This document shows positions 49,527 to 59,415 of a stretch of DNA of 64,000 nucleotides, one piece after another. Both the position numbers and the translations under genes were made by a program. Below the pieces are notes generated by a model, which did not search any database, was not told the origin of the DNA, and saw only the letters and a program-made list of their open reading frames with translations. The DNA comes from Coprococcus ammoniilyticus. Its GTDB lineage: Bacteria; Bacillota; Clostridia; Lachnospirales; Lachnospiraceae. The first letter of the stretch is position 1; each line of letters opens with the position of its first letter. The DNA lies in assembly GCF_025567345.1 (NCBI RefSeq), contig NZ_JAOQJS010000006.1, forward strand, positions 1 to 64,000, given 5' to 3'.

Positions 49527-52500
49527 ATGAAGGCAATCAATGAGCCTGTAAAACATACCGAAAATTATATACAGATAAAGGACTGGTTAAAGCAGCAGGA
49601 TGGCATCGTCAATATATCCGGGAATGATGGAACAGACCGGGTATATCTGATGCATGCATTTTCATCCGATGCACATGTAAGACTGGTCGTAACCTACAGT
49701 GAACAGAGAATGGAACAGTTATACGAGGATTTCCGTTTCTATGATAAAGCGGTGTATATGTATCCGTCGAAGGATATTTTATTTTACAGCTCAGATATCC
49801 ATGGAAATTCTATCACCAGACGGCGGATGGATATATTCAGACGACTGATCGAGGGAGAAGCCTGTACGATCATTCTGACAGTGGATGCGTTATTTGATAA
49901 GATGCCGGATCTGTCCTACATTAAGAAAAACGTTGTGACGATCCGCGAGGCGGAAGAACTGGATGTTGAAGCGCTTAAGAAACGGCTGGTAGAACTGGGG
50001 TATGAAAAGGCGGACAGCGTGGACGGTGTCGGACAGTTTGCGGTGCGTGGTGGTATCATTGATATCTTTCCTTTGACAGAGGAATGCCCATATCGTATCG
50101 ATATGTGGGATACGGAGGTCGATACGATCCGGAGCTTTGATGTAGAGAGCCAGCGGTCGATCGAACAGGTGCAGGAGATCCAGATTTATCCAGCAAGCGA
50201 GATGGTGTTGTCTGATCGCAGGACGGCGCAGGGGATCCACAAGCTGGAGCAGGAATTCAAACCATATTATGAGAAGCTGCGGAAAGAGTTCAAGACAGAG
50301 GAAGCTGCCCGCTTAAAGAAGCAGATCGGAGAGATCAAAGAGCAGTTGACGGAGTTTCATGGGATGGCAGGAGTGGACAGTTATGTAGAGTATTTCTACA
50401 GTAAGACCGTATCACTCTTAGACTGCTTCCATACAAAAAATACAGTTATTTTATTAGATGAGACTTCGAGAATATCAGATTATGCGGATAACTATATGGC
50501 AACCTTCCTTGAGAGCATGGAGAGCCGGCTGGAGGGTGGATATATCCTTCCGGGTATGATGAATATTTTATTTACCTATTCGGCAATCGTGCAGAAAATG
50601 CAGGCATTTCAGACGCTCGCATTTTCTATTCTGTATCATGAGGATCGGTATTTTACGATCCGACATGATGTAACTTACGACAGTCGAGTGGTTAATTCTT
50701 ATAGGAATAATTTTGAAGCGTTAATTGCGGATATCGGAAAATGGAGAGAGAAAAATTATCGGATCATATTTATCTCGCCATCGACGACCAGAGCCAAACG
50801 GATGGTTGAGAATCTGACCAGCCATGATGTGGCATGCTTCTATTCGGAGGATACCGACCGTGTTCTTTCCGAGAAAGAGGTTATGGTTACGACAGGAAGA
50901 CTTCGGGCAGGATTTGAGTTCCCGGAGCTGAAGCTGGTTGTGATAAATGAAGGCGACGTCTTTACTGCACGGAGCAGTACGAAGAAAAAGAAGAACCAGA
51001 AGCCACGGTATTCCGGCGAAGTGATCAAAGATTTCTCCGATATCAGTGTGGGTGACTGTGTGATCCATGAACGTTATGGAGTTGGTATCTATGGCGGTAT
51101 CGAGAAGGTTGAAGTGGACGGTGTCTTAAAAGACTATGTAACGATCAATTATGCAGAGGGCGGAAAGCTCTATGTACTGGCTTCTGAGGTAGACTGTATC
51201 CAGAAATACAGTGATAAAGAGGGCAGACGACCGAAGATCAACAAGCTCGGCAGTAAAGACTGGGAGAAGACCAGAAGCCGGGTAAAAGGTCATGTTGCAA
51301 CGATCGCAAAGGAACTGGTGAACCTGTATGCGAAACGACAGGCATCACAGGGCTTCTGCTATTCGAAGGATACGATCTGGCAGCAGGAATTTGAGGAAAT
51401 GTTCCCATATGAGGAAACGGATGACCAGAAGAAAGCGATCGCAGAGACGAAGGCAGACATGGAGAGCAGCAAGATCATGGATCGTCTGATCTGTGGTGAT
51501 GTGGGCTTTGGTAAGACAGAGGTTGCGATCCGTGCGGCATTTAAGGCGGTATACGATGGCAGACAGGTTGCTTATCTTGTGCCGACTACGATTCTTGCAC
51601 AGCAGCATTATAATACATTCAAAGAACGTATGAAGGAATTTCCGGTTGAGATCCGTCTGTTGTGCCGTTTCTGTACACCGAAGGAGGTTCGGGAGACGAT
51701 CGCTGATCTGAAGGCCGGCAAGGTGGATATCGTGATCGGAACACATCGTCTGTTATCGAAGGATGTGACATTTAAGCAGCTTGGTCTGCTGATCATAGAC
51801 GAGGAGCAGCGGTTTGGTGTAACACATAAGGAAAAGATCAAGCAGATGAAGACAAATGTTGATGTCCTGACCTTGACAGCGACTCCTATTCCTCGTACAC
51901 TTCATATGAGCCTGATCGGTATTCGGGATATGAGTGTTCTGGAAGAAGCGCCGGTTGACAGACGGGCGATCCAGACCTATGTCATGGAGCTTGATCCCGA
52001 ACTTGTCAAAGAAGCGATCAAGCGTGAGCTGGCGCGGGATGGTCAGGTATATTATGTATATAACCGGGTAAATAATATAGAGATGGTCACATCGGAGATT
52101 GCATCCCTTGTACCGGATGCAGTTGTTGAGTATGCGCATGGACAGATGCATGAACGACAGCTGGAGGACATCATGTACCGGTTTATCAATCATGAGATTG
52201 ATGTGCTGGTCACGACGACGATCATCGAGACGGGACTGGATATTCCAAATGCGAATACCATGATCATTCATGATGCAGATACATTTGGCTTATCCCAGTT
52301 GTATCAGCTCCGCGGCCGTGTCGGTCGTTCAGATCGGAATGCATATGCATTTCTGATGTACCGTCGGGATAAACTTATTAAGGAAACTGCGGAAAAGAGA
52401 CTGAAAGCGATCCGGGAATTTACCGATCTTGGTTCCGGAATCAAGGTGTCCATGAAGGATCTGGAGATCCGCGGCGCGGGAAATATCTTAGGCGAGGATC

Positions 52501-53051
52501 AGTCCGGTCATATGGAAGCAGTTGGTTATGATCTGTACTGTAAGATGTTAAATGATGCGATCCGTCAGGAGATGGGCGAGAAGGTTGAAGAACGGTTTGA
52601 GACAACCGTACAGCTTCCGGTGGATGCTTATATACCGGCTGAATATGTCAAGAATGAATTCATTAAGCTGGATCTGTATAAGAGGATATCTCATATCGCA
52701 TCGGATGATGATTACGACGATATCATTGACGAATTAAACGACAGATTTGGAGAGATGCCGACAGAGGTTCTGAACCTGCTTGATGTATCTTTATTAAAGG
52801 CAAAGGCAAATCGTGCCTATATAACCAGCATTATGCTGGCGGGGGCGGAGCTGCGGTTTTCGATGTTTAAACAGGCGAAGATCGACACAGCAAAGATTGA
52901 TTCGTTATTAGATAAATATAGAGGAAGCATGAAATTTGTGATCGGCAACAGTCCATCTTTTGTGCTTAAGATGAAGACGATCACAGAGAAAGAAATCTGG
53001 AAGCAGGCGAGAGCAGTTGTAGCTGATATTGCGGAGCTTGCAGAAGAATAA
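49527..53051 (+). CDS. mfd: Transcription-repair coupling factor
   Basis: 1174 residues, full length. It displaces RNA polymerase stalled at lesions and recruits UvrA. UvrB-like N-terminal region (VRGGIIDIFPLTEECPYRIDMWDTEVDTIRSFD), CarD-like polymerase-interaction domain (DISVGDCVIHERYGVGIYGGI, about 510-580), superfamily 2 helicase with Walker A CGDVGFGKTEVAIRA (about 658), DEEQ box (IIDEEQRFGVTHKEKIK), TATPIPRTLHMSL and GRVGRSDRNAYAF, and the C-terminal TRCF domain. The start region has an odd translation context: the obvious GGGAG site is separated from the ATG by a hairpin. Confidence 0.96.
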   Translation: MKAINEPVKHTENYIQIKDWLKQQDGIVNISGNDGTDRVYLMHAFSSDAHVRLVVTYSEQRMEQLYEDFRFYDKAVYMYPSKDILFYSSDIHGNSITRRRMDIFRRLIEGEACTIILTVDALFDKMPDLSYIKKNVVTIREAEELDVEALKKRLVELGYEKADSVDGVGQFAVRGGIIDIFPLTEECPYRIDMWDTEVDTIRSFDVESQRSIEQVQEIQIYPASEMVLSDRRTAQGIHKLEQEFKPYYEKLRKEFKTEEAARLKKQIGEIKEQLTEFHGMAGVDSYVEYFYSKTVSLLDCFHTKNTVILLDETSRISDYADNYMATFLESMESRLEGGYILPGMMNILFTYSAIVQKMQAFQTLAFSILYHEDRYFTIRHDVTYDSRVVNSYRNNFEALIADIGKWREKNYRIIFISPSTTRAKRMVENLTSHDVACFYSEDTDRVLSEKEVMVTTGRLRAGFEFPELKLVVINEGDVFTARSSTKKKKNQKPRYSGEVIKDFSDISVGDCVIHERYGVGIYGGIEKVEVDGVLKDYVTINYAEGGKLYVLASEVDCIQKYSDKEGRRPKINKLGSKDWEKTRSRVKGHVATIAKELVNLYAKRQASQGFCYSKDTIWQQEFEEMFPYEETDDQKKAIAETKADMESSKIMDRLICGDVGFGKTEVAIRAAFKAVYDGRQVAYLVPTTILAQQHYNTFKERMKEFPVEIRLLCRFCTPKEVRETIADLKAGKVDIVIGTHRLLSKDVTFKQLGLLIIDEEQRFGVTHKEKIKQMKTNVDVLTLTATPIPRTLHMSLIGIRDMSVLEEAPVDRRAIQTYVMELDPELVKEAIKRELARDGQVYYVYNRVNNIEMVTSEIASLVPDAVVEYAHGQMHERQLEDIMYRFINHEIDVLVTTTIIETGLDIPNANTMIIHDADTFGLSQLYQLRGRVGRSDRNAYAFLMYRRDKLIKETAEKRLKAIREFTDLGSGIKVSMKDLEIRGAGNILGEDQSGHMEAVGYDLYCKMLNDAIRQEMGEKVEERFETTVQLPVDAYIPAEYVKNEFIKLDLYKRISHIASDDDYDDIIDELNDRFGEMPTEVLNLLDVSLLKAKANRAYITSIMLAGAELRFSMFKQAKIDTAKIDSLLDKYRGSMKFVIGNSPSFVLKMKTITEKEIWKQARAVVADIAELAEE

Positions 53052-53139
53052 AGGATGATCAGCATACCGAAATCTGTAATGTTTGCAGGATGATGCAGAT
53101 GCCGGAATCGGTGAGCTGGAAGAACAGGAGGTTTGGTGG

Positions 53140-54180
53140 ATGAAACGTAGAATTCTAAAGGCTATTTCTTTGATCTGTACATGTGTGATGTTACTTACAC
53201 TTGCAGCGTGCGGAGAAGAAAGTCAGGATAATACAGGAAAATATATTGTATTCAAATTCGGAAATGACAACATTTATCTGGACGAGGTGTATATCTATGC
53301 ACAGACAACCATTGATGAGTACGAAAAGGAATACGGCAACGATATCTGGGGAAAAACGATCGAGACGGATGGTGGCATCGAGATGAACGTCGAGGAAATG
53401 GCAAGACGTGAAGTGATCTCCAATATTGTTCAGACCAAGGCGCTGATCGCACAGGCGGATGAATATAAGATCAGTCTGACGGCGGAAGAACAGGCACAGG
53501 CAGAACAGGAAGCGGAAGATTTCTATAACAGTCTGACCGATGAGCAGTTGAAAGAAACCGGCATGGAGGCAGATACACCATCCCGTGTCCTTCAGGAGAA
53601 TGCATTGGCGAAGAAAATCTACGATCATGTCATGAGCGACTCCTCTGCTGAGGTATCCGATGAGCAGGCAAGAATGACGACATTTTATGATATGTTCTTT
53701 GAATGTTATTATGAGGATGATTTTGGAAATATTGTAGTGTACAGTAAGGATAAGATCGCAGAACAGAAACAAAAAGCGGACGAGGCTTATACTTCGATCA
53801 AACAGCAGTTATCGGACAATCCGAACCTGAATATCACTTTCCTTGGCCATACAAATAACCTGCAATATGCAGGAAGCCATACCATGAGCAAGGATCAGAT
53901 TCTGGAAAGCTATGGGCAGGAGGTTCTGGATACCTTATATGATATGCAGGATGGAGATATCTCACAGGTTATCGAGACTGAGAATGGCTATCATATCTTC
54001 CAGATGACATATCTGACGGATGAGAAGGCAACCGCTACGAATAAAGCGGAGCTGACAAAAGAAGCGAATGATGCCTATTTTAATAACCTTTTAACGAACT
54101 GGGTATCAAAGATTGATAAAGATTACACTTATTCCAAGAGCGTAAATACTGACGTGTATAGTATGATTACGTTTAATTAA
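53140..54180 (+). CDS. PrsA/SurA-type peptidyl-prolyl isomerase lipoprotein
   Basis: 346 residues; ATG at 53140 has AGGAGG 8-9 nt upstream. A lipoprotein signal ends in LLTLAAC (lipid-modified Cys near residue 24). An N-terminal chaperone-like helical region is followed by a parvulin-like module with QYAGSHTMSKDQILESYGQEVLDTLYDMQDGDISQVIETENGYHIFQM, the SurA/PrsA pattern. It probably assists folding of exported proteins outside the membrane. It lies downstream of mfd, a common placement in Lachnospiraceae. Confidence 0.85.
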   Translation: MKRRILKAISLICTCVMLLTLAACGEESQDNTGKYIVFKFGNDNIYLDEVYIYAQTTIDEYEKEYGNDIWGKTIETDGGIEMNVEEMARREVISNIVQTKALIAQADEYKISLTAEEQAQAEQEAEDFYNSLTDEQLKETGMEADTPSRVLQENALAKKIYDHVMSDSSAEVSDEQARMTTFYDMFFECYYEDDFGNIVVYSKDKIAEQKQKADEAYTSIKQQLSDNPNLNITFLGHTNNLQYAGSHTMSKDQILESYGQEVLDTLYDMQDGDISQVIETENGYHIFQMTYLTDEKATATNKAELTKEANDAYFNNLLTNWVSKIDKDYTYSKSVNTDVYSMITFN

Positions 54181-54191
54181 TGGGATAGAAT

Positions 54192-54231
54192 AAAAAGGTC
54201 CATGGTACATTTCGTGCCATGGACCTTTTTT
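54192..54231. terminator. Bidirectional terminator between prsA-like gene and dut
   Basis: AAAAAGGTCCATGG..AC pairs with GTGCCATGGACCTTTTTT around a short loop. A and T runs on both sides serve the two convergent units. Confidence 0.92.
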
Positions 54232-54237
54232 GCCTGT

Positions 54238-54684
54238 TTATTTTCTTCCAGTAGAGCCGAAGCCACCTTCACCGCGTACGGTATCGGATAATTCATCTAC
54301 AGTATGGAAACATCCGGTAATGTATGGGGTGATAACAAGCTGCGCAATACGTTCGCCGCTTTCAATCGTCTGATCGACATTAGAGTGGTTATGGAGTGCT
54401 ACCATGATCTCTCCACGGTAATCTGCATCGATAACGCCTACTTTGTTGGCAGGGGCAAGACCACGCTTACAGGCAAGACCGCTTCTTGCATAGACCAGTC
54501 CGGCATAGCCGGCCGGAATCTCGATAGCCAGTCCGGTGTGGATGAACTGGGTTTCTCCGGCAACGATCGTTACCGGTTCCTCCATGCAGGCATACAGATC
54601 TGCTCCGGCAGCAAATTCAGAACCATAAGAAGGAATTGTCGCATTTTCATTCAGTTTCTTAATGTTAATATCAAATGTGGTCAT
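54238..54684 (-). CDS. dut: dUTP diphosphatase
   Basis: 148 residues; the ATG at 54684 is preceded by AAAGGAAGG. It hydrolyses dUTP to dUMP and pyrophosphate. Motifs: GADLYACMEEP, YARSGLACKRGL (motif 2), NKVGVIDADYRGEIMVALHN (motif 3), GERIAQLVI (motif 4) and the flexible C-terminal GEGGFGSTGRK (motif 5). The start overlaps the nrdG stop by one base (TAATG), coupling it to anaerobic dNTP synthesis. Confidence 0.96.
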   Translation of the reverse strand: MTTFDINIKKLNENATIPSYGSEFAAGADLYACMEEPVTIVAGETQFIHTGLAIEIPAGYAGLVYARSGLACKRGLAPANKVGVIDADYRGEIMVALHNHSNVDQTIESGERIAQLVITPYITGCFHTVDELSDTVRGEGGFGSTGRK

Positions 54685-55220
54685 TAGAAGTACCTTCCTT
54701 TCTCGTCCCATAAGACTGCTTTCTTGGCAGCTAATGATTTTGGAACATCCAATATTCTCTGATTTGTAGAACCTCTGAATCGCAGATCCAGAACTTTCTT
54801 TTCTTCAACAAATTCTCCGTCGACTAAAACATCCAGATAGGACAGGAATTTGTGAGTGAAATCCCACTGGAAATACATTTTGTCCAGAACGTCTTTTTCA
54901 AAATCATAGCCGGTATAGCACCAGATCGTTTTATCCGGATAAGCAGCTTTGAACTGTTCCAGAAGTGGAAGCAGTCCCTGCTGATTGACGAATTCCAATG
55001 GTTCGCCGCCAAGCAGGGTAAGCCCTACAATATGATCCGGCTTACAGAGTTCAATGATCGTATCAATTTCTTTTTGAGTAAAAGGCTTACCTGCGTTGAA
55101 ATCCCAGGTATCCTGATTAAAACAACCCTTACAGTGGTGTGTGCAGCCGGATACGAACAGAGAGGTTCGGACTCCGGTTCCGTTTGCGATATCACACCGT
55201 TTGATATCCATATAATTCAT
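54684..55220 (-). CDS. nrdG: Anaerobic ribonucleotide reductase activating protein
   Basis: 178 residues; ATG at 55220 (MNYMDIKRCDIANGTG) follows GGGAG at 11 nt. A longer frame upstream shows no site. A radical-SAM cluster motif CxxxCxxC (SGCTHHCKGCFN) and GLTLLGGEPLEFVNQ (SAM/GGE motif) are present. It generates the glycyl radical on NrdD using S-adenosylmethionine. It is separated from nrdD by 265 nt, so it may have its own promoter. Confidence 0.95.
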   Translation of the reverse strand: MNYMDIKRCDIANGTGVRTSLFVSGCTHHCKGCFNQDTWDFNAGKPFTQKEIDTIIELCKPDHIVGLTLLGGEPLEFVNQQGLLPLLEQFKAAYPDKTIWCYTGYDFEKDVLDKMYFQWDFTHKFLSYLDVLVDGEFVEEKKVLDLRFRGSTNQRILDVPKSLAAKKAVLWDEKGRYF

Positions 55221-55485
55221 AATTATTATTTCTCCCATACAAAAAGTATGGCCCGCATTGCCCTCTACGACATGCAGACCATACAAATTGAAATTATTAA
55301 TGCACTTAGTTAAAAATCGGATGTAAACTGTTCATACAAGTAAATACTTTATGCATAGCTTTAATATAAACCAATTTTTTCAATATAGCAAGTGTTTTTA
55401 TAAAAATTCCGGTATATTCTGATCGTATGTGGTATACATTATTCTGTTTGTGGTATGGATGAACCACATGCTTCAGACCTGAATC

Positions 55486-57612
55486 CTACAGGTGTAATAC
55501 TCTGGAAGCCATTTCTTTGGTCTTGCCTACGTTCCAGAAGTTTTCACCGAGATAACCACAGGTTCTTCTTGTAACGTTCATCTTTGCGTGGTCTTTGTTG
55601 CCACACTGAGGACATTCCCATTCGCCATCTGCATTGATGATGATCTCACCGTCATATCCACATACATGACAGTAGTCTGATTTTGTATTGAACTCAGCGT
55701 ACTGGATATTCTCATAAATGTAGCGGACCACTTCTGCGAGAGCATCCAGATTGTTACGCATATTTGGTATCTCGACATAGGAGATCGCACCACCGGATGA
55801 GATCGTCTGGAACTGACTCTCAAATCTAAACTTGCTGAATGCATCGATCTTCTCACGGACATCAACATGGTAGGAGTTTGTGTAGTAGCCCTTATCAGTA
55901 ACATCCTTGATCGTACCGAAACGTTCTTTATCAATGCGTGCAAATCTATAACATAAGCTTTCGGCTGGTGTTCCATATAAGCCGAAGCCAAGTCCGGTAT
56001 CAGCCTTCCATTTATCACAGGCTGCACGCATTCTATTCATAACCTTTAATGCAAATTCTTCACCAACCGGATCCGTATGGCTGACACCCTTCATCAGGAT
56101 AGAAGTCTCATACAGACCGATGTATCCAAGTGACAGTGTGGAGTAGCCGTTGTGAAGCAGTGGATCGATAACCTCACCCTTCTTTAATCGTGCAATCGCA
56201 CCATACTGCCAGTGAATTGGGCTGACATCTGAAGTTACGCCTTCCAGTGCTCTGTGACGGCACATCAGCGCATCGTAACATAACTGAAGCCGTTCATCTA
56301 GGAGTGACCAGAATTTATTTTCATCACCCTTTGCCAGAATACCGATCTGAGGAAGATTCAGGCTGACAACACCCTGGTTGAAACGACCTTCCCACTTATA
56401 GTTGCCATTTTCATCCTTCCAAGGAGAGAGGAAAGAACGGCATCCCATACAGGAGAAGACATTACCTTCATAGTTCTCACGCATCTTCTTAGCGGAGATG
56501 TAATCCGGATACATTCTCTTAGCGGAGCACTTGATCGCAAGACGGGTGATGTAATCATATTTGCCGCCCTTTAAGCAGTTGTGCTCATCCAGAACGTAGA
56601 TCAGCTTTGGAAATGCAGGTGTTACATAGACACCAACTTCGTTTTTAATACCCTCTAAACGCTGACGGAGGATTTCTTCTACGATCATGGCATTCTCTTC
56701 AATGTATTCATCAGTTGGATCGAGATTCAGGAATAAGGTAACAAATGGAGACTGACCATTTGTAGTCATCAGAGTGTTGATCTGGTACTGGATCGTCTGA
56801 ACACCGGAACGGAGCTCGTCGTTCAGTCTTTCTTTTACCAGCTCCTCTAATGTATCGGCATCTAATCTCTCGCCAAATTCTTCCTGATATAATGCTTTGT
56901 ATTTATTGTAACTCTTACGCAGATATTTTCCAAGGTGACGGATATCAACGGACTGACCACCATACTGGCTGGAGGCAACGGCAGCAATGATCTGTGTAAC
57001 GATCGTACATGCAACCTGAAAACTCTTAGGGCTCTCGATCAGTTTGCCGTTCATGACAGTGCCATTGTCAAGCATATCTCCGATGTTGATCAGACAACAG
57101 TTGAAGATTGGCTGTAAGAAATAATCAGCATCGTGGAAATGGATCGCACCTTCTTCATGTGCTTTTGAAATCTTTTCAGGCAACAGAAGTCGTTTGGTAA
57201 GATCCTTTGAAACCTCACCGGCGATCAGATCTCGCTGAGTGGAAGCAACAGTTGCGTTTTTATTTGAATTCTCTTCCATAACATCTTTGTTTCTGTTCTG
57301 GATCAGGCTGAGAATGGAATCGTCAGTTGTATTTGCTTTACGGATCAGTTCACGGCTGTATCTATATATAATGTAAGTTTTGGCAAGAACGAATTTCCCT
57401 TCTGCCATAATCTTCTGCTCGATGATATCCTGAATGTCCTCGACCAGCATTCTTTTTCTGTTTTTTGCTTCGATACCGTCTATGATCTCTTCGATTTTTT
57501 CTTCAGAAATTTTTTCGCAGTCTTCGACTTCGGCATTTGCCTTCTGGATGGCAACGATAATCTTGCTGCGATCATAGGATACGGCTCGACCGTCTCTTTT
57601 GATTACCTGCAT
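55486..57612 (-). CDS. nrdD: Anaerobic ribonucleoside-triphosphate reductase
   Basis: 708 residues; ATG at 57612 (MQVIKRDGR) has GAAGGAG upstream, the longer frame starting inside that site. The N-terminal ATP-cone (about 1-90, allosteric control) is followed by the catalytic barrel with GTVMNGKLIESPKSFQVACTIVTQ, NGQSPFVTLFLNLDP and CMGCRSFLSPW. Near the C-terminus a zinc site (CHVCGYDG ... CPQCGN) precedes the glycyl radical loop RRTCGYLGENFWNVGKTKEM. It reduces ribonucleotides under anoxia. NrdR boxes lie just upstream. Confidence 0.97.
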   Translation of the reverse strand: MQVIKRDGRAVSYDRSKIIVAIQKANAEVEDCEKISEEKIEEIIDGIEAKNRKRMLVEDIQDIIEQKIMAEGKFVLAKTYIIYRYSRELIRKANTTDDSILSLIQNRNKDVMEENSNKNATVASTQRDLIAGEVSKDLTKRLLLPEKISKAHEEGAIHFHDADYFLQPIFNCCLINIGDMLDNGTVMNGKLIESPKSFQVACTIVTQIIAAVASSQYGGQSVDIRHLGKYLRKSYNKYKALYQEEFGERLDADTLEELVKERLNDELRSGVQTIQYQINTLMTTNGQSPFVTLFLNLDPTDEYIEENAMIVEEILRQRLEGIKNEVGVYVTPAFPKLIYVLDEHNCLKGGKYDYITRLAIKCSAKRMYPDYISAKKMRENYEGNVFSCMGCRSFLSPWKDENGNYKWEGRFNQGVVSLNLPQIGILAKGDENKFWSLLDERLQLCYDALMCRHRALEGVTSDVSPIHWQYGAIARLKKGEVIDPLLHNGYSTLSLGYIGLYETSILMKGVSHTDPVGEEFALKVMNRMRAACDKWKADTGLGFGLYGTPAESLCYRFARIDKERFGTIKDVTDKGYYTNSYHVDVREKIDAFSKFRFESQFQTISSGGAISYVEIPNMRNNLDALAEVVRYIYENIQYAEFNTKSDYCHVCGYDGEIIINADGEWECPQCGNKDHAKMNVTRRTCGYLGENFWNVGKTKEMASRVLHL

Positions 57613-57639
57613 TTTTACATTCTCCTTCAAAATTGATTA

Positions 57640-57685
57640 TCTAGATATTGAGTGCAATGTTTTCTCAAACCCCAACATATTGCGT
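57640..57685 (-). promoter_or_regulatory. Tandem NrdR boxes in the nrdD promoter
   Basis: On the minus strand ACTCAATATCTAGA (57640-57653) and ACGCAATATGTTGG (57672-57685) match the NrdR consensus ACACWATATMTTGT with few differences. Their offset of 32 bp is about three helical turns, the usual NrdR box spacing. NrdR represses ribonucleotide reductase genes when dATP is high. Confidence 0.8.
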
Positions 57686-57856
57686 CGCGTGTGAAAAAAA
57701 GACAAAAAAATGAACGATTTAAAATCTGTGAGACTAAAAAATCGTTTGGAATATTTTGTAACTCTATGTCCCCGACAGTTACACATTATAGCATCACCAT
57801 TTTGGTTTGTCTATATCAATCAGTACAAAATATTGAGAAAAAATCAAAGAAATAAT

Positions 57857-57870
57857 ACTAGATATTGTGT
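57857..57870 (-). promoter_or_regulatory. Third, distal NrdR-like box
   Basis: Minus-strand ACACAATATCTAGT, the closest of the three to consensus, 185 bp upstream of the proximal pair. Its partner box is not obvious. The rest of the 57613-58111 gap is AT-rich with no gene I can support. Confidence 0.5.
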
Positions 57871-58111
57871 TGCATGGGAAAATGTGATTTACTGTTCGAG
57901 TGGCGATTGACATTATGTGAAATTGTAGGAAATTGTATCTGAAAGTATGGATACTGTCGAAGTATTGCAAACAATCAGGCATTTAACAATAACGTTGCAT
58001 AGTTTGTGACATTTCTATGAATTACTTAAAATAGCTTTATTTTTAATTGGAAATGTGATATAAAGCTATGATAGGTGATACCTAATTTTATAATATATAG
58101 AGGTAAGTACA

Positions 58112-59338
58112 ATGAGGAAATTGAAAAAGGGACTTGCGGTTGCTCTTGCAATGGCAATGACATTATCTATGGCTGTGGGATGCGGCGATAAAAAGAATAC
58201 AACCGGTAAGCTTGACAATGCAACGCAAACGGATGCGACTTCATCAGACAGCAGCACAGAGGCAGCAGAAGATTTGACGATCGATGAGTATATCGAGAAA
58301 TATGCAGATGGCGTTACGCTTGGAGAGTACAAAGGAATTGAATATGAATATGCACCGGAAGCGGTAACTGCAGATGATATTCAGAGCAAGGTAGATTCTT
58401 TTATTTCATCCTGCACTACTTATAATGAAGATAAGACAAGTGCAGCAAAGATGGGTGATATTGTAAATATCGACTTTGTCGGAACTGTAGATGGTAAGGA
58501 ATTTGAAGGTGGTAATTCTGATGGAAATGGTTATGATCTGACATTGGGAAGCAAATCTTTTATTGATGATTTTGAAGATCAGATCGTAGGTCATAAAGCC
58601 GGAGATACATTTGATGTAAATGTAACATTCCCGGAGGATTACAGTACAACAAACACAGAACTGAATGGAAAGGATGCAGTATTTAAGACGACTGTAAACT
58701 ACATTAAGATTCCGGTTGAACCAGAGTACAACGATGAACTTGTTGCCAATAATACTTCCTATAAAACAGTAGATGAATATGAAGCATCAATCAAAGCAGA
58801 ACTGGAAGCAAGCAATGAGACTGCAGCACTTACTTCTGCACAGAATGTGGTTATGACAAGTGTTATTAATAAAGCACAGATCGAGAATGTACCGGAAGAT
58901 GAAGTTGAAAGTCTTGCAAGCGAAATTATTGACAACCTGAAAGCTCAGGCAAGCTCCTATAATTTCGATTATGCAACATTTATCAATTACTACTATGGAT
59001 ACAGTGATGAGGAGTCATTTGCAGAATATGTAAAGCAGATCTGTGAAGAGTCCGTAAAGGAAAAGAAGGCTGTCTGTGCGATTGCAAAAGCAGAGAATAT
59101 TACGATCGATGCAGATGAAGAAACAGCATATATTAAGAAGCTGGCAGACAATAATTCTACAACAGAGGATCAGATCAGAGAGCAGTATTCTTCTGAAGAT
59201 CTGATGTATTATACACTTGCAGATAAGGTTATGACTTTCCTGCTTGATAATGGCAAGAAGGTAGAGAGTACAGAAGCTGCAACAGAAGCAACAACGGCTT
59301 CTGAAGAAACCACAGAAGTAACAACAGAGACAAACTAA
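58112..59338 (+). CDS. Secreted trigger-factor-like FKBP lipoprotein, copy 1
   Basis: 408 residues. Lipoprotein signal with LSMAVGC (lipid Cys near residue 24), then a T/S/D-rich linker. An FKBP-like domain (about 100-200) has GDIVNIDFVGTVDGKEFEGG, FIDDFEDQIVGHKAGDTFDVNVTFPEDY and LNGKDAVFKTTVNYIK. A helical trigger-factor C-terminal region (about 205-385) follows, then a T/E-rich tail. Trigger factor is normally a cytosolic ribosome-bound chaperone; this membrane-anchored form probably acts as a chaperone-isomerase for exported proteins. The ribosome-binding N-domain is absent. Confidence 0.85.
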   Translation: MRKLKKGLAVALAMAMTLSMAVGCGDKKNTTGKLDNATQTDATSSDSSTEAAEDLTIDEYIEKYADGVTLGEYKGIEYEYAPEAVTADDIQSKVDSFISSCTTYNEDKTSAAKMGDIVNIDFVGTVDGKEFEGGNSDGNGYDLTLGSKSFIDDFEDQIVGHKAGDTFDVNVTFPEDYSTTNTELNGKDAVFKTTVNYIKIPVEPEYNDELVANNTSYKTVDEYEASIKAELEASNETAALTSAQNVVMTSVINKAQIENVPEDEVESLASEIIDNLKAQASSYNFDYATFINYYYGYSDEESFAEYVKQICEESVKEKKAVCAIAKAENITIDADEETAYIKKLADNNSTTEDQIREQYSSEDLMYYTLADKVMTFLLDNGKKVESTEAATEATTASEETTEVTTETN

Positions 59339-59415
59339 AGCGGATGTTGAAACAGGATCCTTAAAATGAGGATGATAAAATAATAAGATGAAGCCTTGAG
59401 GAGAAAGATTATATT

